Assembly: GCA_001828935.1 (NCBI GenBank)
Contig: MHZX01000091.1
Location: 1 to 53,917 of the forward strand
DNA: 53,917 nt
Direction: 5' to 3'
Origin: Rhodocyclales bacterium RIFCSPLOWO2_02_FULL_63_24
Lineage (GTDB): Bacteria; Pseudomonadota; Gammaproteobacteria; Burkholderiales; Rhodocyclaceae
Shown here: piece by piece, positions 1 through 8,089 of the stretch
Layout of the letters: every line of letters begins with the position of its first letter
Position numbering within the stretch: position 1 is the stretch's first letter
Made by a program: the position numbers and the translations under genes
Notes under the pieces: generated by a model
What the model was told of the DNA's origin: nothing
Database searches by the model: none
The model's input: the letters and a program-made list of their open reading frames with translations, nothing else

Positions 1-76
1 TGCGCATCGGCCTCGGCCTGGTTGCGGCGGGATTTTTCTGCGCATCGGCCTCGGCCTGGTTGCGGCGGGATTTTTC
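1..76. repeat. 38-bp perfect tandem duplication at the window edge
   Basis: Bases 1-38 and 39-76 are identical. The unit length is not a multiple of three, so the duplication changes the reading frame of the ATPase gene. It may be a contig-end assembly artefact or a real slippage event. Confidence 0.9.
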
Positions 77-1228
77 TTCGGCAAACAGCGCCTGGTACTT
101 GCGGCTGACCGAATCGGCCGCGGAGAGCAGTTTGGCTTGCCTGCCCTTCAAGTCCTCGACGTGAGCTTGCAGGGATTGTCGGCGGCTGACCAGATCGATC
201 AATGCATGGATGTCCTTGGCCGCCCAATCCTTCTCTTCACTGTCGGCGCGCGAGATTTCAAGCTTGAGCCGATCGATCTCGGTATTGATCGTTTGCTCGT
301 CGAGATCGAATGCGGCGACCGCCGCGCGCTGTTCGCGCTGAAGAGTGGCGAGCGCATCTTCTGCGTCGAACTCCTTTTGGCGAAGCGTTTCCAGAAGATG
401 CCCGAGTGCTTGCACCAGCCGTTTGAGTTTGCCGGCCGCGAGCGTCTGGTGGTGGCGGGCGACGTTCGCCTGGACATAGGCGGAATTCGCGGCATGAAAC
501 GTAGGCTCCAGTGCCATGACCGTCTGGTAGGCCTTGAAATCCGGCAGAAATCCTTCCAGTTCCTTGCGCGACAGCGCGAGTACGATCTGCTTGTCTTCCT
601 CATCGTAGGCAACCGACGCCGCCATGCGCTTGAGCGCGAGAAACGTGATGTCCTTGGAGAACATGCCCGAACTGATGCGCTCGATGCCGGCAAGACGAGA
701 CCGTCCGGAAACCAGCGCAAAGCGCCGCAGCAATGGGCGATGCTCCGGAAACGTCAGCCGTCCGCTGGTGCCTTGGACAATGGCGCGGTATTGCAGCACA
801 CCGAGGGCGCTGCTCGGGTTGCGGCCCAGGGTGCGCAGTCGGGCGTTGAGGTGGCGGCCTTCGACGAGGTTGTCGTCATCGACGAAGATTTCCTTCGCGT
901 AGGGACCGTCGGCCAAGTGGTACTGCGGGCTATTGTCGGACCCGTAATGCAGAATGGACAGCTTGATGCCATCGTGGTTCTCGTACTCGAAGGCGACGTA
1001 GGACGTCGAGCGGCTGAACATGAACTCGCGGAGCGAACGGACGACGCTGCCAGCGGACTTGACGATTTTCGAGGGCTGCTCGCCATAGAAGAGCGGGATC
1101 AGCCGGATCAGAGTGGTCTTGCCACGGCCATTCCGACCGGATACATGCACATGACCATCCAGTCGCACTTCACGGATGCGCGAGGCGGCATAGGAGTCGA
1201 TGACAATCAGTTTGCGGAGACTTGGCAT
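1..1228 (-). CDS. SMC-like DUF3584-type ATPase, 3' end beyond window, frame disturbed by a duplication
   Basis: The minus-strand frame is open from an ATG at 1228 to the window edge, about 409 codons. Residues 1-60 form an SMC/RecN-like ATPase head: a short strand (LRKLIVIDS) followed by the Walker A GRNGRGKTT and the stretch IPLFYGEQPS. This resembles the DUF3584 family, whose members are usually about 900-1200 residues, so most of the protein would lie outside the window. From about residue 250 the sequence becomes charged coiled coil. The last 76 bases carry a 38-bp tandem duplication that shifts the frame, so the last dozen residues as read here are probably not the native coiled coil. 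An in-frame ATG at 1258 is an alternative start; neither has a strong ribosome site. It lies 100 bp downstream of the Fic gene on the same strand and may be cotranscribed. SMC-like ATPases of this sort occur in defence loci, but a defence role here is inference. Confidence 0.75.
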   Translation of the reverse strand, partial: MPSLRKLIVIDSYAASRIREVRLDGHVHVSGRNGRGKTTLIRLIPLFYGEQPSKIVKSAGSVVRSLREFMFSRSTSYVAFEYENHDGIKLSILHYGSDNSPQYHLADGPYAKEIFVDDDNLVEGRHLNARLRTLGRNPSSALGVLQYRAIVQGTSGRLTFPEHRPLLRRFALVSGRSRLAGIERISSGMFSKDITFLALKRMAASVAYDEEDKQIVLALSRKELEGFLPDFKAYQTVMALEPTFHAANSAYVQANVARHHQTLAAGKLKRLVQALGHLLETLRQKEFDAEDALATLQREQRAAVAAFDLDEQTINTEIDRLKLEISRADSEEKDWAAKDIHALIDLVSRRQSLQAHVEDLKGRQAKLLSAADSVSRKYQALFAEEKSRRNQAEADAQKNPAATRPRPMR

Positions 1229-1328
1229 GGAAGCACTCGATTTCAATGTCGTCTGCATCGTAACCCATGATGGAGCACCACAGCAGACGCAGACCATGTG
1301 TTGTGCCGGCTGGTCTGCGGTGTCACGT

Positions 1329-2882
1329 TCATCGGGCCGCCGTGAAGCCTGCCGTCATCTGGGCCTCCACGCAGCGGCCGACGAAATGAGCGAATGGCTG
1401 AATGTTGCCCTCCGCGCTGGCTTGGTCGAGGGCCGCCATATACTCGGCTCGGTCGTCGACATGGATCACGGTCCAAGGGTAGCCGCCTGAGGCCAGCATT
1501 GCATTCATCAGGAAGCGCGCCATGCGTCCGTTGCCATCCATGTAGGGATGGATGTAGACGAAGATGAAGTGGCCCAGCACAGCACGCACCGCCGGTTCCG
1601 TCTCACGCGTGAGCAGATCGAAGAACGTAGGCATGGCGTCGCGTACTGCTTCGTGCGCCGGCGGTACATGGCGGGCATTGCGGATATAGACCGGCCACGA
1701 GCGATAGCCGGCCAGGTGTTTGGCCTCGATGATGCCAGCGCGCACAGAGGGCTCGAAGAGCTGTAGGTACCAGTCGTGATGATCGCGCCGTACGATCTCG
1801 CCGGGATCCGTTTGCTGCTGCAGGATGGTCTGCACGCTGGCGCGTACCTGTAGGAAGGCCTGGTGATAGCCCTTGGCTGCCATGGCGTTTCGGTCATTCT
1901 TATCCTGCGGGTTGACCTCGGGGTCCCAGGCGCCGGCCGCGATCTTGGCAATCAGCTCCGTGCTCACCTTGTAGCCCTCGATTGACAGCGAGTGGTAGGC
2001 ATCTTCGACGTGGCGATCATTGACGTCCTGAAGGTATGCCGCCCGATCTGCCGGTACGCCAGGCGCTGGCGGGAACGCTGCGACGACGTGCTCGCGCATG
2101 TTGTCCCACATGGCACGGACACGCAGCGAGCATGGCGATTCGCCTCGGGAGGACATAAGGATCGCCGGCGGCTTGTCGAAGGGATTCTGCGCATTGACGA
2201 CATAGCTGGACGCGCGCATGGCTTTCACTATCCGGTCGGCGTCGTCTTCCCGGTCGACGGCACGCAGGGCTCCCGCTATGCGGCCAGCGACCACGGATTG
2301 CCCGCCGTCAAGGAGCTTCGCCAGGAGGTCGGAAACATCCCGGATTTGCGCCAGCACGATCTGCACATCCAGTGGCTGCTGGACGTAGAACGTCGGGGCA
2401 GCGCGCACCAATGCTGCGGCGGGCGCCAGGAGGCGGAGCCCGTTGCATACGACGACATCGCCAGTCGGCGCAAAGTCCTTGGCCTGGTAGTCGAACAGGG
2501 CCGTATTGAACTTGAGTGCCAGGTTGTTGTTCTGGCCAGCTTTGGCGTGAACTTGCACCTGTCGCGGGATTGCTGTGCTGCCGGCATGGAGGTGTAGTGT
2601 GAGTTCCGGCGACAAGTACCAGTCGGCGCCAAACCGGATGTTGCAGTAGGCGGCGACAAATTCGAAGAAGGACGCATACCAGGCGGTGGAGTCGCCGTCG
2701 TGCTCCTGCGGCTTGGAGACCATGTACCAGCCCTTGACGATGTCGCGCAGGAAGCCGCCGGCCACCAAGCGCTCCCGATGGACGCGCGGCAGGTCGGTGC
2801 TTTGAAAGACGTGCTTCCCGCTGTCCTGAGCCTTCTTCAGGAGTTCAAGGGATTCCGCAAGCTTTACATTGGGCGCAGCCAT
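1329..2882 (-). CDS. Fic-domain AMPylator with AbiEi-like N-terminal half
   Basis: A protein of 517 residues. The Fic signature HPYMDGNGRMAR lies near residue 445; Fic enzymes use this histidine to transfer AMP from ATP to a target hydroxyl. Near residue 298 the sequence SLSIEG fits the (S/T)xxxE(G/N) inhibitory motif, so the enzyme probably carries its own inhibitory helix. Residues 1-200 resemble AbiEi-type proteins: a winged-helix start (ERLVAGGFLRDIVKGWYMV) followed by a nuclease-like but probably inactive region; in type IV toxin-antitoxin systems such proteins are DNA-binding antitoxins. The ATG at 2882 is chosen over the upstream TTG at 2936 because GAGG lies 6 nt before it. Four 24-bp-spaced direct repeats sit just upstream, suggesting autoregulation through the N-terminal winged helix. 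The SMC-like ATPase gene follows on the same strand. Bacterial Fic proteins act as toxins, effectors or defence factors; which applies here is unknown. Confidence 0.9.
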   Translation of the reverse strand: MAAPNVKLAESLELLKKAQDSGKHVFQSTDLPRVHRERLVAGGFLRDIVKGWYMVSKPQEHDGDSTAWYASFFEFVAAYCNIRFGADWYLSPELTLHLHAGSTAIPRQVQVHAKAGQNNNLALKFNTALFDYQAKDFAPTGDVVVCNGLRLLAPAAALVRAAPTFYVQQPLDVQIVLAQIRDVSDLLAKLLDGGQSVVAGRIAGALRAVDREDDADRIVKAMRASSYVVNAQNPFDKPPAILMSSRGESPCSLRVRAMWDNMREHVVAAFPPAPGVPADRAAYLQDVNDRHVEDAYHSLSIEGYKVSTELIAKIAAGAWDPEVNPQDKNDRNAMAAKGYHQAFLQVRASVQTILQQQTDPGEIVRRDHHDWYLQLFEPSVRAGIIEAKHLAGYRSWPVYIRNARHVPPAHEAVRDAMPTFFDLLTRETEPAVRAVLGHFIFVYIHPYMDGNGRMARFLMNAMLASGGYPWTVIHVDDRAEYMAALDQASAEGNIQPFAHFVGRCVEAQMTAGFTAAR

Positions 2883-2892
2883 GGGGTACCTC

Positions 2893-2974
2893 GGCAAGTT
2901 TATCCGGCATTGCAATCGCAAGTGTATTGCGCGCAACTATGGCAAGTTTAATGTGTTTTACGGTGGCAAGTGTA
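2893..2974. promoter_or_regulatory. Four direct repeats with exact 24-bp period, candidate operator
   Basis: The core GGCAAGTTTA or a near match begins at 2893, 2917 (CGCAAGTGTA), 2941 and 2965 (GGCAAGTGTA), each exactly 24 bp after the last. The 13-14 bp between cores are not conserved. The array starts 11 bp upstream of the Fic start codon, so it should overlap the promoter. No fifth unit is found at 2869 or 2989. A protein bound to such an array, plausibly the AbiEi-like half of the Fic protein, would control this module; that assignment is inference. Confidence 0.75.
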
Positions 2975-3865
2975 TCGTGCGAATCGGCCTTGACGGTCGG
3001 CCGGACCGACACGCATTGGATACTGGGTTGGGCGCTGAATGGGAGCGAAGACTACGACCGCTTCGGCGACGAGGATGGCCGCGGCTGGATGGGCCGGTTG
3101 GCACCCTTGCGCGACGAACTGCTGCGTGGCGATCTGCGCCCGCTCTATCTCGGCTGGTTGGCCGGCGTGGTTTCCGGCGAAGTCGACGAAGATTCCCAGG
3201 AGCCGCCGCCACCGCCCGGTCTTTCCCGATTGACCGCTGCCCAGCAATCGCTGGTCGAATTCCTTGAAATTGATCGGGATCTGCTGACGGCAGCAGGCTT
3301 GGGTGACCAGCAGGTGTCCTTTGCGGATACTGACAACGATGCAGAACTGGATGTCTGGATCGCCGAACTCCCGAACCCTGAGAGGGAGGCAGCAATTAAG
3401 CTGCTCCTGACGGGACGGTCGCAGCAAGCCGAGCGCCGGCTGAAATTGCGTTTTCTTGCTTGGCAGCGCGAGCAGCAAGCCGTCGGAGACCCCGCACCGC
3501 ATCGACGGACGGTTGCCGAACTTCAGGAACTGGCGCAATCTGCGGCCGAAACAAGAAAGCAGCAGGAAGTCGTGCTGCGCCGGCAAGCTGAAGTCGAGCG
3601 GCAGGCCAAGCGCGAAGCCTATTTGCGTACCTTGGCGGCTGATTTCGAGCGGTGCTGGACTGCGGCCCACGAGCGCGCAGAACGAGGCATTGCTTCCGCC
3701 TACGACGATGTGAAACGCGCTCTCGTCGATCTGGCAGATGCATACTCTCTGTGTTCATCTCGGGTCGATTTCGACCGACGACTATCACAATTCATGGTCA
3801 AGCACGGTAAGCGTGGCGCGTTGGTCCGGCGTCTCGTCGAATCCGGCCTGTGGAACAAGCCGTAG
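2951..3865 (+). CDS. Hypothetical protein, start uncertain, probably 5'-truncated
   Basis: The frame is convincing from about 2985 (THWILGWALNGSEDYDRF) to the stop at 3865. The N-terminal part carries an acidic segment and GWMGRLAPLRDELLRGD, followed by LRPLYLGWLAG. The middle is Pro-rich (about residues 80-90), and residues 190-240 form a Gln/Arg/Glu-rich coiled coil. I recall similar uncharacterised proteins near SWIM zinc-finger genes, but do not know a function. The only upstream starts, TTG 2927 and ATG 2939 or 2951, lie inside the 24-bp repeat array and lack a ribosome site. The real start was therefore probably removed by whatever joined the Fic module to this gene. The next gene follows after 12 bp. 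Confidence 0.6.
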   Translation: MCFTVASVSCESALTVGRTDTHWILGWALNGSEDYDRFGDEDGRGWMGRLAPLRDELLRGDLRPLYLGWLAGVVSGEVDEDSQEPPPPPGLSRLTAAQQSLVEFLEIDRDLLTAAGLGDQQVSFADTDNDAELDVWIAELPNPEREAAIKLLLTGRSQQAERRLKLRFLAWQREQQAVGDPAPHRRTVAELQELAQSAAETRKQQEVVLRRQAEVERQAKREAYLRTLAADFERCWTAAHERAERGIASAYDDVKRALVDLADAYSLCSSRVDFDRRLSQFMVKHGKRGALVRRLVESGLWNKP

Positions 3866-3877
3866 GGGATTGAGTTC

Positions 3878-4201
3878 ATGGAAAAGGCGCCAAGATTTTC
3901 CACGGAGTACCTGGATCAGTTGATTGCCGAGGCGACGACAGATGCGTACAACGAATCTGAACAAGCGGTCGGATTTTTCACAATGATCGAGGAGAATCTT
4001 GCTGTCCCGTTTGTAACTCAGGTTTTGGGGCAGGATGTGAATGTCGTCAGTATCGATATCACCGTTCGGGACGAGATTGTCGCCCTCTGTACGCGCGACA
4101 AGAAGAAGCAGTCGATCCCGATTCTCGATCTGCCAATGCCCAATTCGTTGCCGAGCGGCGCGGAATGGATTGAGGCTTACCGTCGCTGGTATGGTGCATA
4201 A
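3878..4201 (+). CDS. CcbP-like small acidic protein
   Basis: A protein of 107 residues with the layout of the CcbP family (calcium-binding protein first described in Anabaena): IAEATTDAYNESEQAVGFFTMIEENLAVPF near residues 16-45, then a beta-rich SH3-like segment, and ending in a Trp/Tyr-rich tail (WIEAYRRWYGA). The family is known to bind Ca2+ through acidic residues; whether this member does is not shown. GGGG lies 9-12 nt before the ATG. It follows the hypothetical gene by 12 bp, suggesting one transcript. Confidence 0.65.
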   Translation: MEKAPRFSTEYLDQLIAEATTDAYNESEQAVGFFTMIEENLAVPFVTQVLGQDVNVVSIDITVRDEIVALCTRDKKKQSIPILDLPMPNSLPSGAEWIEAYRRWYGA

Positions 4202-4394
4202 ATCACTGCCGTGAGTGAGTCGATGTTGTCGCCACAAAGAAGAGCGGGCGGTTAATGGCATAGTCATAACATGCAAGGCGGTACGCGACTCTGTTGTAAA
4301 TAGCTACAATCCATTGAAGTTGGTGAGCAGCGAGTGCCATAGTAACTTGCTGATTGATAATAACTTTATTTATTGGTCTTGTCGCTTCCCACGT

Positions 4395-4439
4395 ATGGGG
4401 TGGAAAGGGTAGCGAGTTCGAATCCCGCCGCCCCGACCA
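4395..4439 (+). pseudogene. 3' fragment of a tRNA-Pro(GGG) gene, probable att site
   Basis: From ATGGGGTGG at the anticodon loop through a T arm (GTTCGAATC) to the acceptor strand CGCCCCGACCA, this reads as the 3' part of a betaproteobacterial tRNA-Pro. The 5' half is absent: the bases before it do not pair with the anticodon stem or acceptor. The T stem carries an A.C mismatch. Such 3' fragments followed by the native terminator are what remains when an element integrates into a tRNA gene by tyrosine recombinase. The element would then lie to the left, with the intact tRNA-Pro beyond the window. Confidence 0.7.
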
Positions 4440-4449
4440 GTAATACGGA

Positions 4450-4480
4450 GGGTTTCCGGTTAATCGCCGGAAACCCTTTT
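4450..4480 (+). terminator. Rho-independent terminator after the tRNA-Pro fragment
   Basis: A 10-bp perfect stem, GGGTTTCCGG / CCGGAAACCC, with a 7-nt loop, is followed by TTTT. It begins 11 bp after the tRNA fragment, as expected for the original tRNA terminator. Confidence 0.85.
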
Positions 4481-4824
4481 CCATTTGGCGGCGGCGACGT
4501 GCTGCGCTTTTTTCGAGCCGCCACACGACGGACGGGGTCGAAGGAGGCGCGTTCGCCCGCAAGGCCTTGGCGGAAACAATCTGTTGCAATTGGCCGTTGA
4601 ACTATCCGTAGCCGATCCCATCTACGGGGTGTTCCCAACAACAATGATGAATTTGAAAAAGCTGATGCAGTCTTGCGCGTCCAACAAGTTTCTCGCGGAT
4701 TACCCCCGCTATCAGGCACGTTAAGCGATACGATCCCCTTGGTGGTCGGCAACCTCCCGCCGGCTACCCGAAGGCCCCGTTCTGCGGGGCCTTCGTCATT
4801 CCGACAGGAGGCAGGAGCAAGCCC
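4481..4824. other. Gene-free stretch of 344 bp
   Basis: No convincing gene is seen. Open frames here either cross the terminator or the tRNA fragment, or are very short (a 26-codon ATG frame starts near 4645). The one clear element is the hairpin at 4770-4794. Confidence 0.5.
4770..4794. terminator. Strong GC hairpin, possible terminator
   Basis: GAAGGCCCCG / CGGGGCCTTC is a perfect 10-bp stem with a 5-nt loop, but only weakly T-rich sequence follows (GTCATT). Confidence 0.55.
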
Positions 4825-5007
4825 ATGATCCAACCGACGATCAGTCTTATCGATGTTCTCACTCCGCCCGCGAATCAGTGGTTGCGAGACCTCGCGCGAC
4901 GCAAAACCAATTTGCCGCCTGGGGTGCGTGTGGTTCGGTTCAGTGAGGAGAACGACGAGGCTGCCGATTCAGCGGCAGAAGTCTCGGCAAACTCGCGCCC
5001 GGGCTGA
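4825..5007 (+). CDS. Small hypothetical protein
   Basis: A frame of 60 residues starting MIQPTISLIDVL, with AGGAGGCAGGAG just before the ATG as a good ribosome site. The tail is acidic and Ala-rich. It has no recognised domain. It could be real because of the ribosome site and the clear spacing after the hairpin at 4770, but there is no other support. Confidence 0.4.
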   Translation: MIQPTISLIDVLTPPANQWLRDLARRKTNLPPGVRVVRFSEENDEAADSAAEVSANSRPG

Positions 5008-5158
5008 ATGAGGCGGCATGCGGCGACCTGGGCGAGGACAGTTGGCTCGATCGCGCGGCGGGCATGCCTTGGTTCCGATGGTGGTGCTCGGACAAGGCTC
5101 CCCTCGCTGCCTGATCGATCCGCATGAAGCAAAATGAAACAGTTCCAAGATCGGCCAC

Positions 5159-6085
5159 TCACTTGCTGTTGAAAGCCGCGCAGGGGTCTACGCGTTCGGC
5201 TCGCGGAGTGAACCAGATGATGTCGTAGGGCGCGATACCGCCAATGCTTTCGTTTTCGTACTGGGTGGGAAGTGCGTTGCTGGAGTCGACTTCGACGAGG
5301 CCGATGGACAGCACCCGGATTCCGGGACGGCGGGCCTCGAGGTAACGCGGCACACCCACATCGCGACGGGCGTGACCGCGTCCGAGAATGAAGACGACGC
5401 CCGCGTCAAGTTTTCCCAGTGTCGAGTCGGCCAATGTTGCGTCGCGCAGACGTTGCGCACGGACCAAGCCATCGCGCAGTTGCGCCGTGATTTTCCCGCA
5501 ATGCGATTCGTCGATCACGCGGGCCATGAATTTTTCCCGTGCGGCGTCCCAGACAGACTCAAGGGCGAGGCGTTGCATAGTTCCGTCCGGCAGGGTCGAA
5601 TAACCTTCCCGGACAATGGGACGGGTCGCCGCACGAGGCAGGTTGGCTGCCTGCAAGGGAATATTCGCCGTGACGGCGAGCGCAACCAATCGCTCGTAAT
5701 GCGGCCAGGTCCAGCCTCGCATGAGCGGCGCAATATCTTTCCCGGATCGACGCGTTTCGTCGATCGCCCCCTGCTGGTCGACATCGAATTGCTCCATCAG
5801 CAACGCAGGCTTTGCACCGGCGGCAAGTCTGGCCTGGAGAATTCTTGCCTGAAGGCGATGGTGTTCCGAGTTGTCATGCGTCTCGCCGAGCAATAGCGCT
5901 TCGGCTTGCGCGGCGCGCCGAAGGAGTTCGGCTTCATCGATGAACTCGCGGCCAACGACATCCCACAGGCGTCCAGCGAGCGGATGATCGGTGTCGCGCA
6001 GCGTTCCGGGAGGGGCAATCGCGCATCCGCCAAGCAGGAGCAGGGGAAGGCAGGAGCGCAGCAGCGTGCAGAATCTACGGGGCAT
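5159..6085 (-). CDS. ChaN-like haem-binding lipoprotein (Cofac_haem_bdg family)
   Basis: A protein of 308 residues. It starts with a lipoprotein signal ending LLGGC (lipidated Cys21), so it is expected at a periplasmic membrane face. The body matches the ChaN/Cofac_haem_bdg family: LLLGETHDNSEHH near residue 67, LLMEQFD near 97, and GRGHARRDVGVPRYL near 240, the family's usual His-containing blocks. Campylobacter ChaN binds haem and is linked to iron acquisition; the role here is inferred from family. The ATG at 6085 is chosen because it places the signal peptide at the N terminus; an upstream in-frame start at 6154 adds an unrelated stretch. It is transcribed divergently from the phosphodiesterase gene, with a 219-bp shared upstream region. 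Confidence 0.8.
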   Translation of the reverse strand: MPRRFCTLLRSCLPLLLLGGCAIAPPGTLRDTDHPLAGRLWDVVGREFIDEAELLRRAAQAEALLLGETHDNSEHHRLQARILQARLAAGAKPALLMEQFDVDQQGAIDETRRSGKDIAPLMRGWTWPHYERLVALAVTANIPLQAANLPRAATRPIVREGYSTLPDGTMQRLALESVWDAAREKFMARVIDESHCGKITAQLRDGLVRAQRLRDATLADSTLGKLDAGVVFILGRGHARRDVGVPRYLEARRPGIRVLSIGLVEVDSSNALPTQYENESIGGIAPYDIIWFTPRAERVDPCAAFNSK

Positions 6086-6304
6086 CGTTGAATCATAGCA
6101 AGCATGTCCGTGTTCAACCCGCATCGCTAACGCGGTGAGGAAACAATCCGTCAAAGCGGGCTCCAGGCTTCTTTCGAATTTCTGCGTCTGTCTGCGAATT
6201 CGCCAACGTCGGATGGCGACCCTTGGTAGGGGCAGGCCGCTGTCGACGCGCCGGTCCTGGCGGCTGCGGATACAATTCGCCTATAACTTTCGGAGGAAAT
6301 CCGG

Positions 6305-7528
6305 ATGACGTCGATGTCGCAGGACTACTGGACGCCAAGCTACGATGGAGGAGGGTTTCTCAACCTCATCGCCAGCATCGGCGAGGCTTGCGGCGCGGAG
6401 AATTCGCCCTATGCCCCACTGTCCGGGATCGATACGTCCGAATGGGGGAGAGCGCGCAACCTGATCCTGCTTCTGGTCGACGGGCTTGGCGCCGACTATA
6501 TCGAGAAAAACAGCCGCAACGGCTTCTTGCGCAAACATCAGGTGGCTGTGCTTACATCCGTCTGTCCGACTACCACCGCTGCCGCGATTCCGACGGCGAT
6601 GACCGGTCTGGCGCCAGCCGCGCACGCGCTTACCGGATGGCACGTCTATGTTTCCGAACTCGATGCGGTTACGGCCGTGCTACCTCTTGTCGGGCGCGGC
6701 GTATCTTTGCCCGATCATCCCGCTTCCGCGCCTGAAAACCTGTTCGGCTACGCGACCTTCTTCCAGCAGCTGAAGCGTCCCAGCCGGGTGGTGACGCCGG
6801 TACATTTGGCTGACTCCGCGTTTTCAGTGTTCCATGCGCAGGGTGCGCAGCGCCACTCTTACCACCGCGAACCGTTTCCCTGGCTGGCAACCATGCCATT
6901 CTTGCGACGGCGGCTGGACATGTTTGGCATCATCCGGCGGTTGTGTCATGAGCCGGGCCCTCCCAGCTTTACCTATGCCTACTGGCCGTATTTTGACAAC
7001 GCCGCGCACGACGGCGGGATCTCGGGCGAGAAGGCTTTGAGCAGCTTTCGGCGTTTCGAGCGGGACTTCGAGGACTTCCTGAACTCGGTCCGCGGCACCG
7101 ACACGATGGTGATCGTAACCGCCGATCATGGGTTCATCGACTCGCCTGCCGAGCACCAGATCCACCTGCGGAATCATCCGGGGCTGGCCAAGCTTCTGCT
7201 TCGTCCGCTCTGCGGTGAGCGGCGTTTCGCCTATTGCTATGTCCGGCCTGGCGTCTGTGGCGATTTCGAGGACTATATCGCCGACGCGTTCCGCGGGGCG
7301 ATGGAAGCCTGGCCGCGTGCCAAGCTGCTCGACGAGAGATGGTACGGATCGGGTCCGATGAACGCCCGCCTTCCGGGACGCATCGGGGACTATGTGCTGG
7401 CGATGAAGGACGACTGGACCATCCGCGATCGCGTGCCGGGCGAAGATCTGATCGACCTCATCGGAGTACACGGCGGCCTGTCCGCTACCGAAATGCACAT
7501 CCCCCTCTGTGTGGCTTGCGAGGCCTAG
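6305..7528 (+). CDS. Alkaline-phosphatase superfamily phosphodiesterase / nucleotide pyrophosphatase
   Basis: A protein of 407 residues of the type I phosphodiesterase/nucleotide pyrophosphatase family. Metal and catalytic motifs are in order: LLLVDGLGADY near residue 55, TSVCPTTTAAA near 83 with a Thr nucleophile, NAAHDGG in the middle, VTADHGF near 275, and GVHGG close to the C terminus. These predict a two-zinc enzyme hydrolysing phosphodiester or pyrophosphate bonds; the substrate cannot be told. No signal peptide is seen, so it appears cytoplasmic. GGAGG lies 8 nt before the ATG. The upstream sequence carries CTATAAC, a possible -10 element. Confidence 0.85.
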   Translation: MTSMSQDYWTPSYDGGGFLNLIASIGEACGAENSPYAPLSGIDTSEWGRARNLILLLVDGLGADYIEKNSRNGFLRKHQVAVLTSVCPTTTAAAIPTAMTGLAPAAHALTGWHVYVSELDAVTAVLPLVGRGVSLPDHPASAPENLFGYATFFQQLKRPSRVVTPVHLADSAFSVFHAQGAQRHSYHREPFPWLATMPFLRRRLDMFGIIRRLCHEPGPPSFTYAYWPYFDNAAHDGGISGEKALSSFRRFERDFEDFLNSVRGTDTMVIVTADHGFIDSPAEHQIHLRNHPGLAKLLLRPLCGERRFAYCYVRPGVCGDFEDYIADAFRGAMEAWPRAKLLDERWYGSGPMNARLPGRIGDYVLAMKDDWTIRDRVPGEDLIDLIGVHGGLSATEMHIPLCVACEA

Positions 7529-7789
7529 ATGTTACGTTGCAACAGGTTGTACCCGCCAAGGCAAATCGCAAGGCGCCTCATCTTTCTGCTCGGGTCTTCC
7601 CGCGCGGCGAAACAGGTCGCGTGAGGTCGGTTCGTCATCGGTCAGGTAGACATCTGGCCGTATGGAAATCTCATCCAGAGGCATTTGTGAAGCGGAAACA
7701 AGAGGGCATTCCTCGTCAAATTCCGGATTACAGGGCGGCAATCAGGGGCGCAGGATTACGAGAAACCTAGGACTCAAGAGGACACCTCC

Positions 7790-8008
7790 ATGCGCATCGA
7801 ATCCGTCGAACTGGTTTCCCTACCCAACGCGCCGGCTTGGCAAGAGAAGGTCTACCGGGCGCATCTCGATACCGGCGAGGACATGGATCTGTTTCAGCAG
7901 CACTGGGACGTGCCGCTGCCGCCGGAAAGCCTGATCGGTCTGACTGTCGAAGAGGCGCGGAAGAAGCGCAACGAACGGATGTTCGCCATCGCCTCGGGGA
8001 ATCACTGA
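7790..8008 (+). CDS. Small hypothetical protein
   Basis: A frame of 72 residues (MRIESVELVSLP...) with GAGGACACCTCC before the ATG. The middle holds DMDLFQQHWDVPLPP and a charged helix VEEARKKRNERMF. No family is recognised. The ribosome site and normal composition make it a likely gene. It lies alone between the phosphodiesterase and the convergent FemAB-like gene. The 261 bp before it hold no supported gene. Confidence 0.5.
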   Translation: MRIESVELVSLPNAPAWQEKVYRAHLDTGEDMDLFQQHWDVPLPPESLIGLTVEEARKKRNERMFAIASGNH

Positions 8009-8089
8009 CGTCGGCCTAGTCGGATCTGCCGGCGCACGAAGCGAAGGCCCCGACGCAAAAGGCGCAAGCAGTGGTCGCTTCGGATTGAG

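Noticed and set aside
137..1270. A 377-residue plus-strand frame
   Set aside because: It lies opposite the ATPase gene, starts with TTG and has no family resemblance; the minus strand carries the clear Walker A motif.
4366..4833. A 155-residue minus-strand frame
   Set aside because: It runs through two hairpins and the antisense of the tRNA-Pro fragment, so it is chance.
7532..7741. A 69-residue minus-strand frame starting with TTG
   Set aside because: It is acidic and protein-like but has no ribosome site, neighbour or known family; not enough to call.
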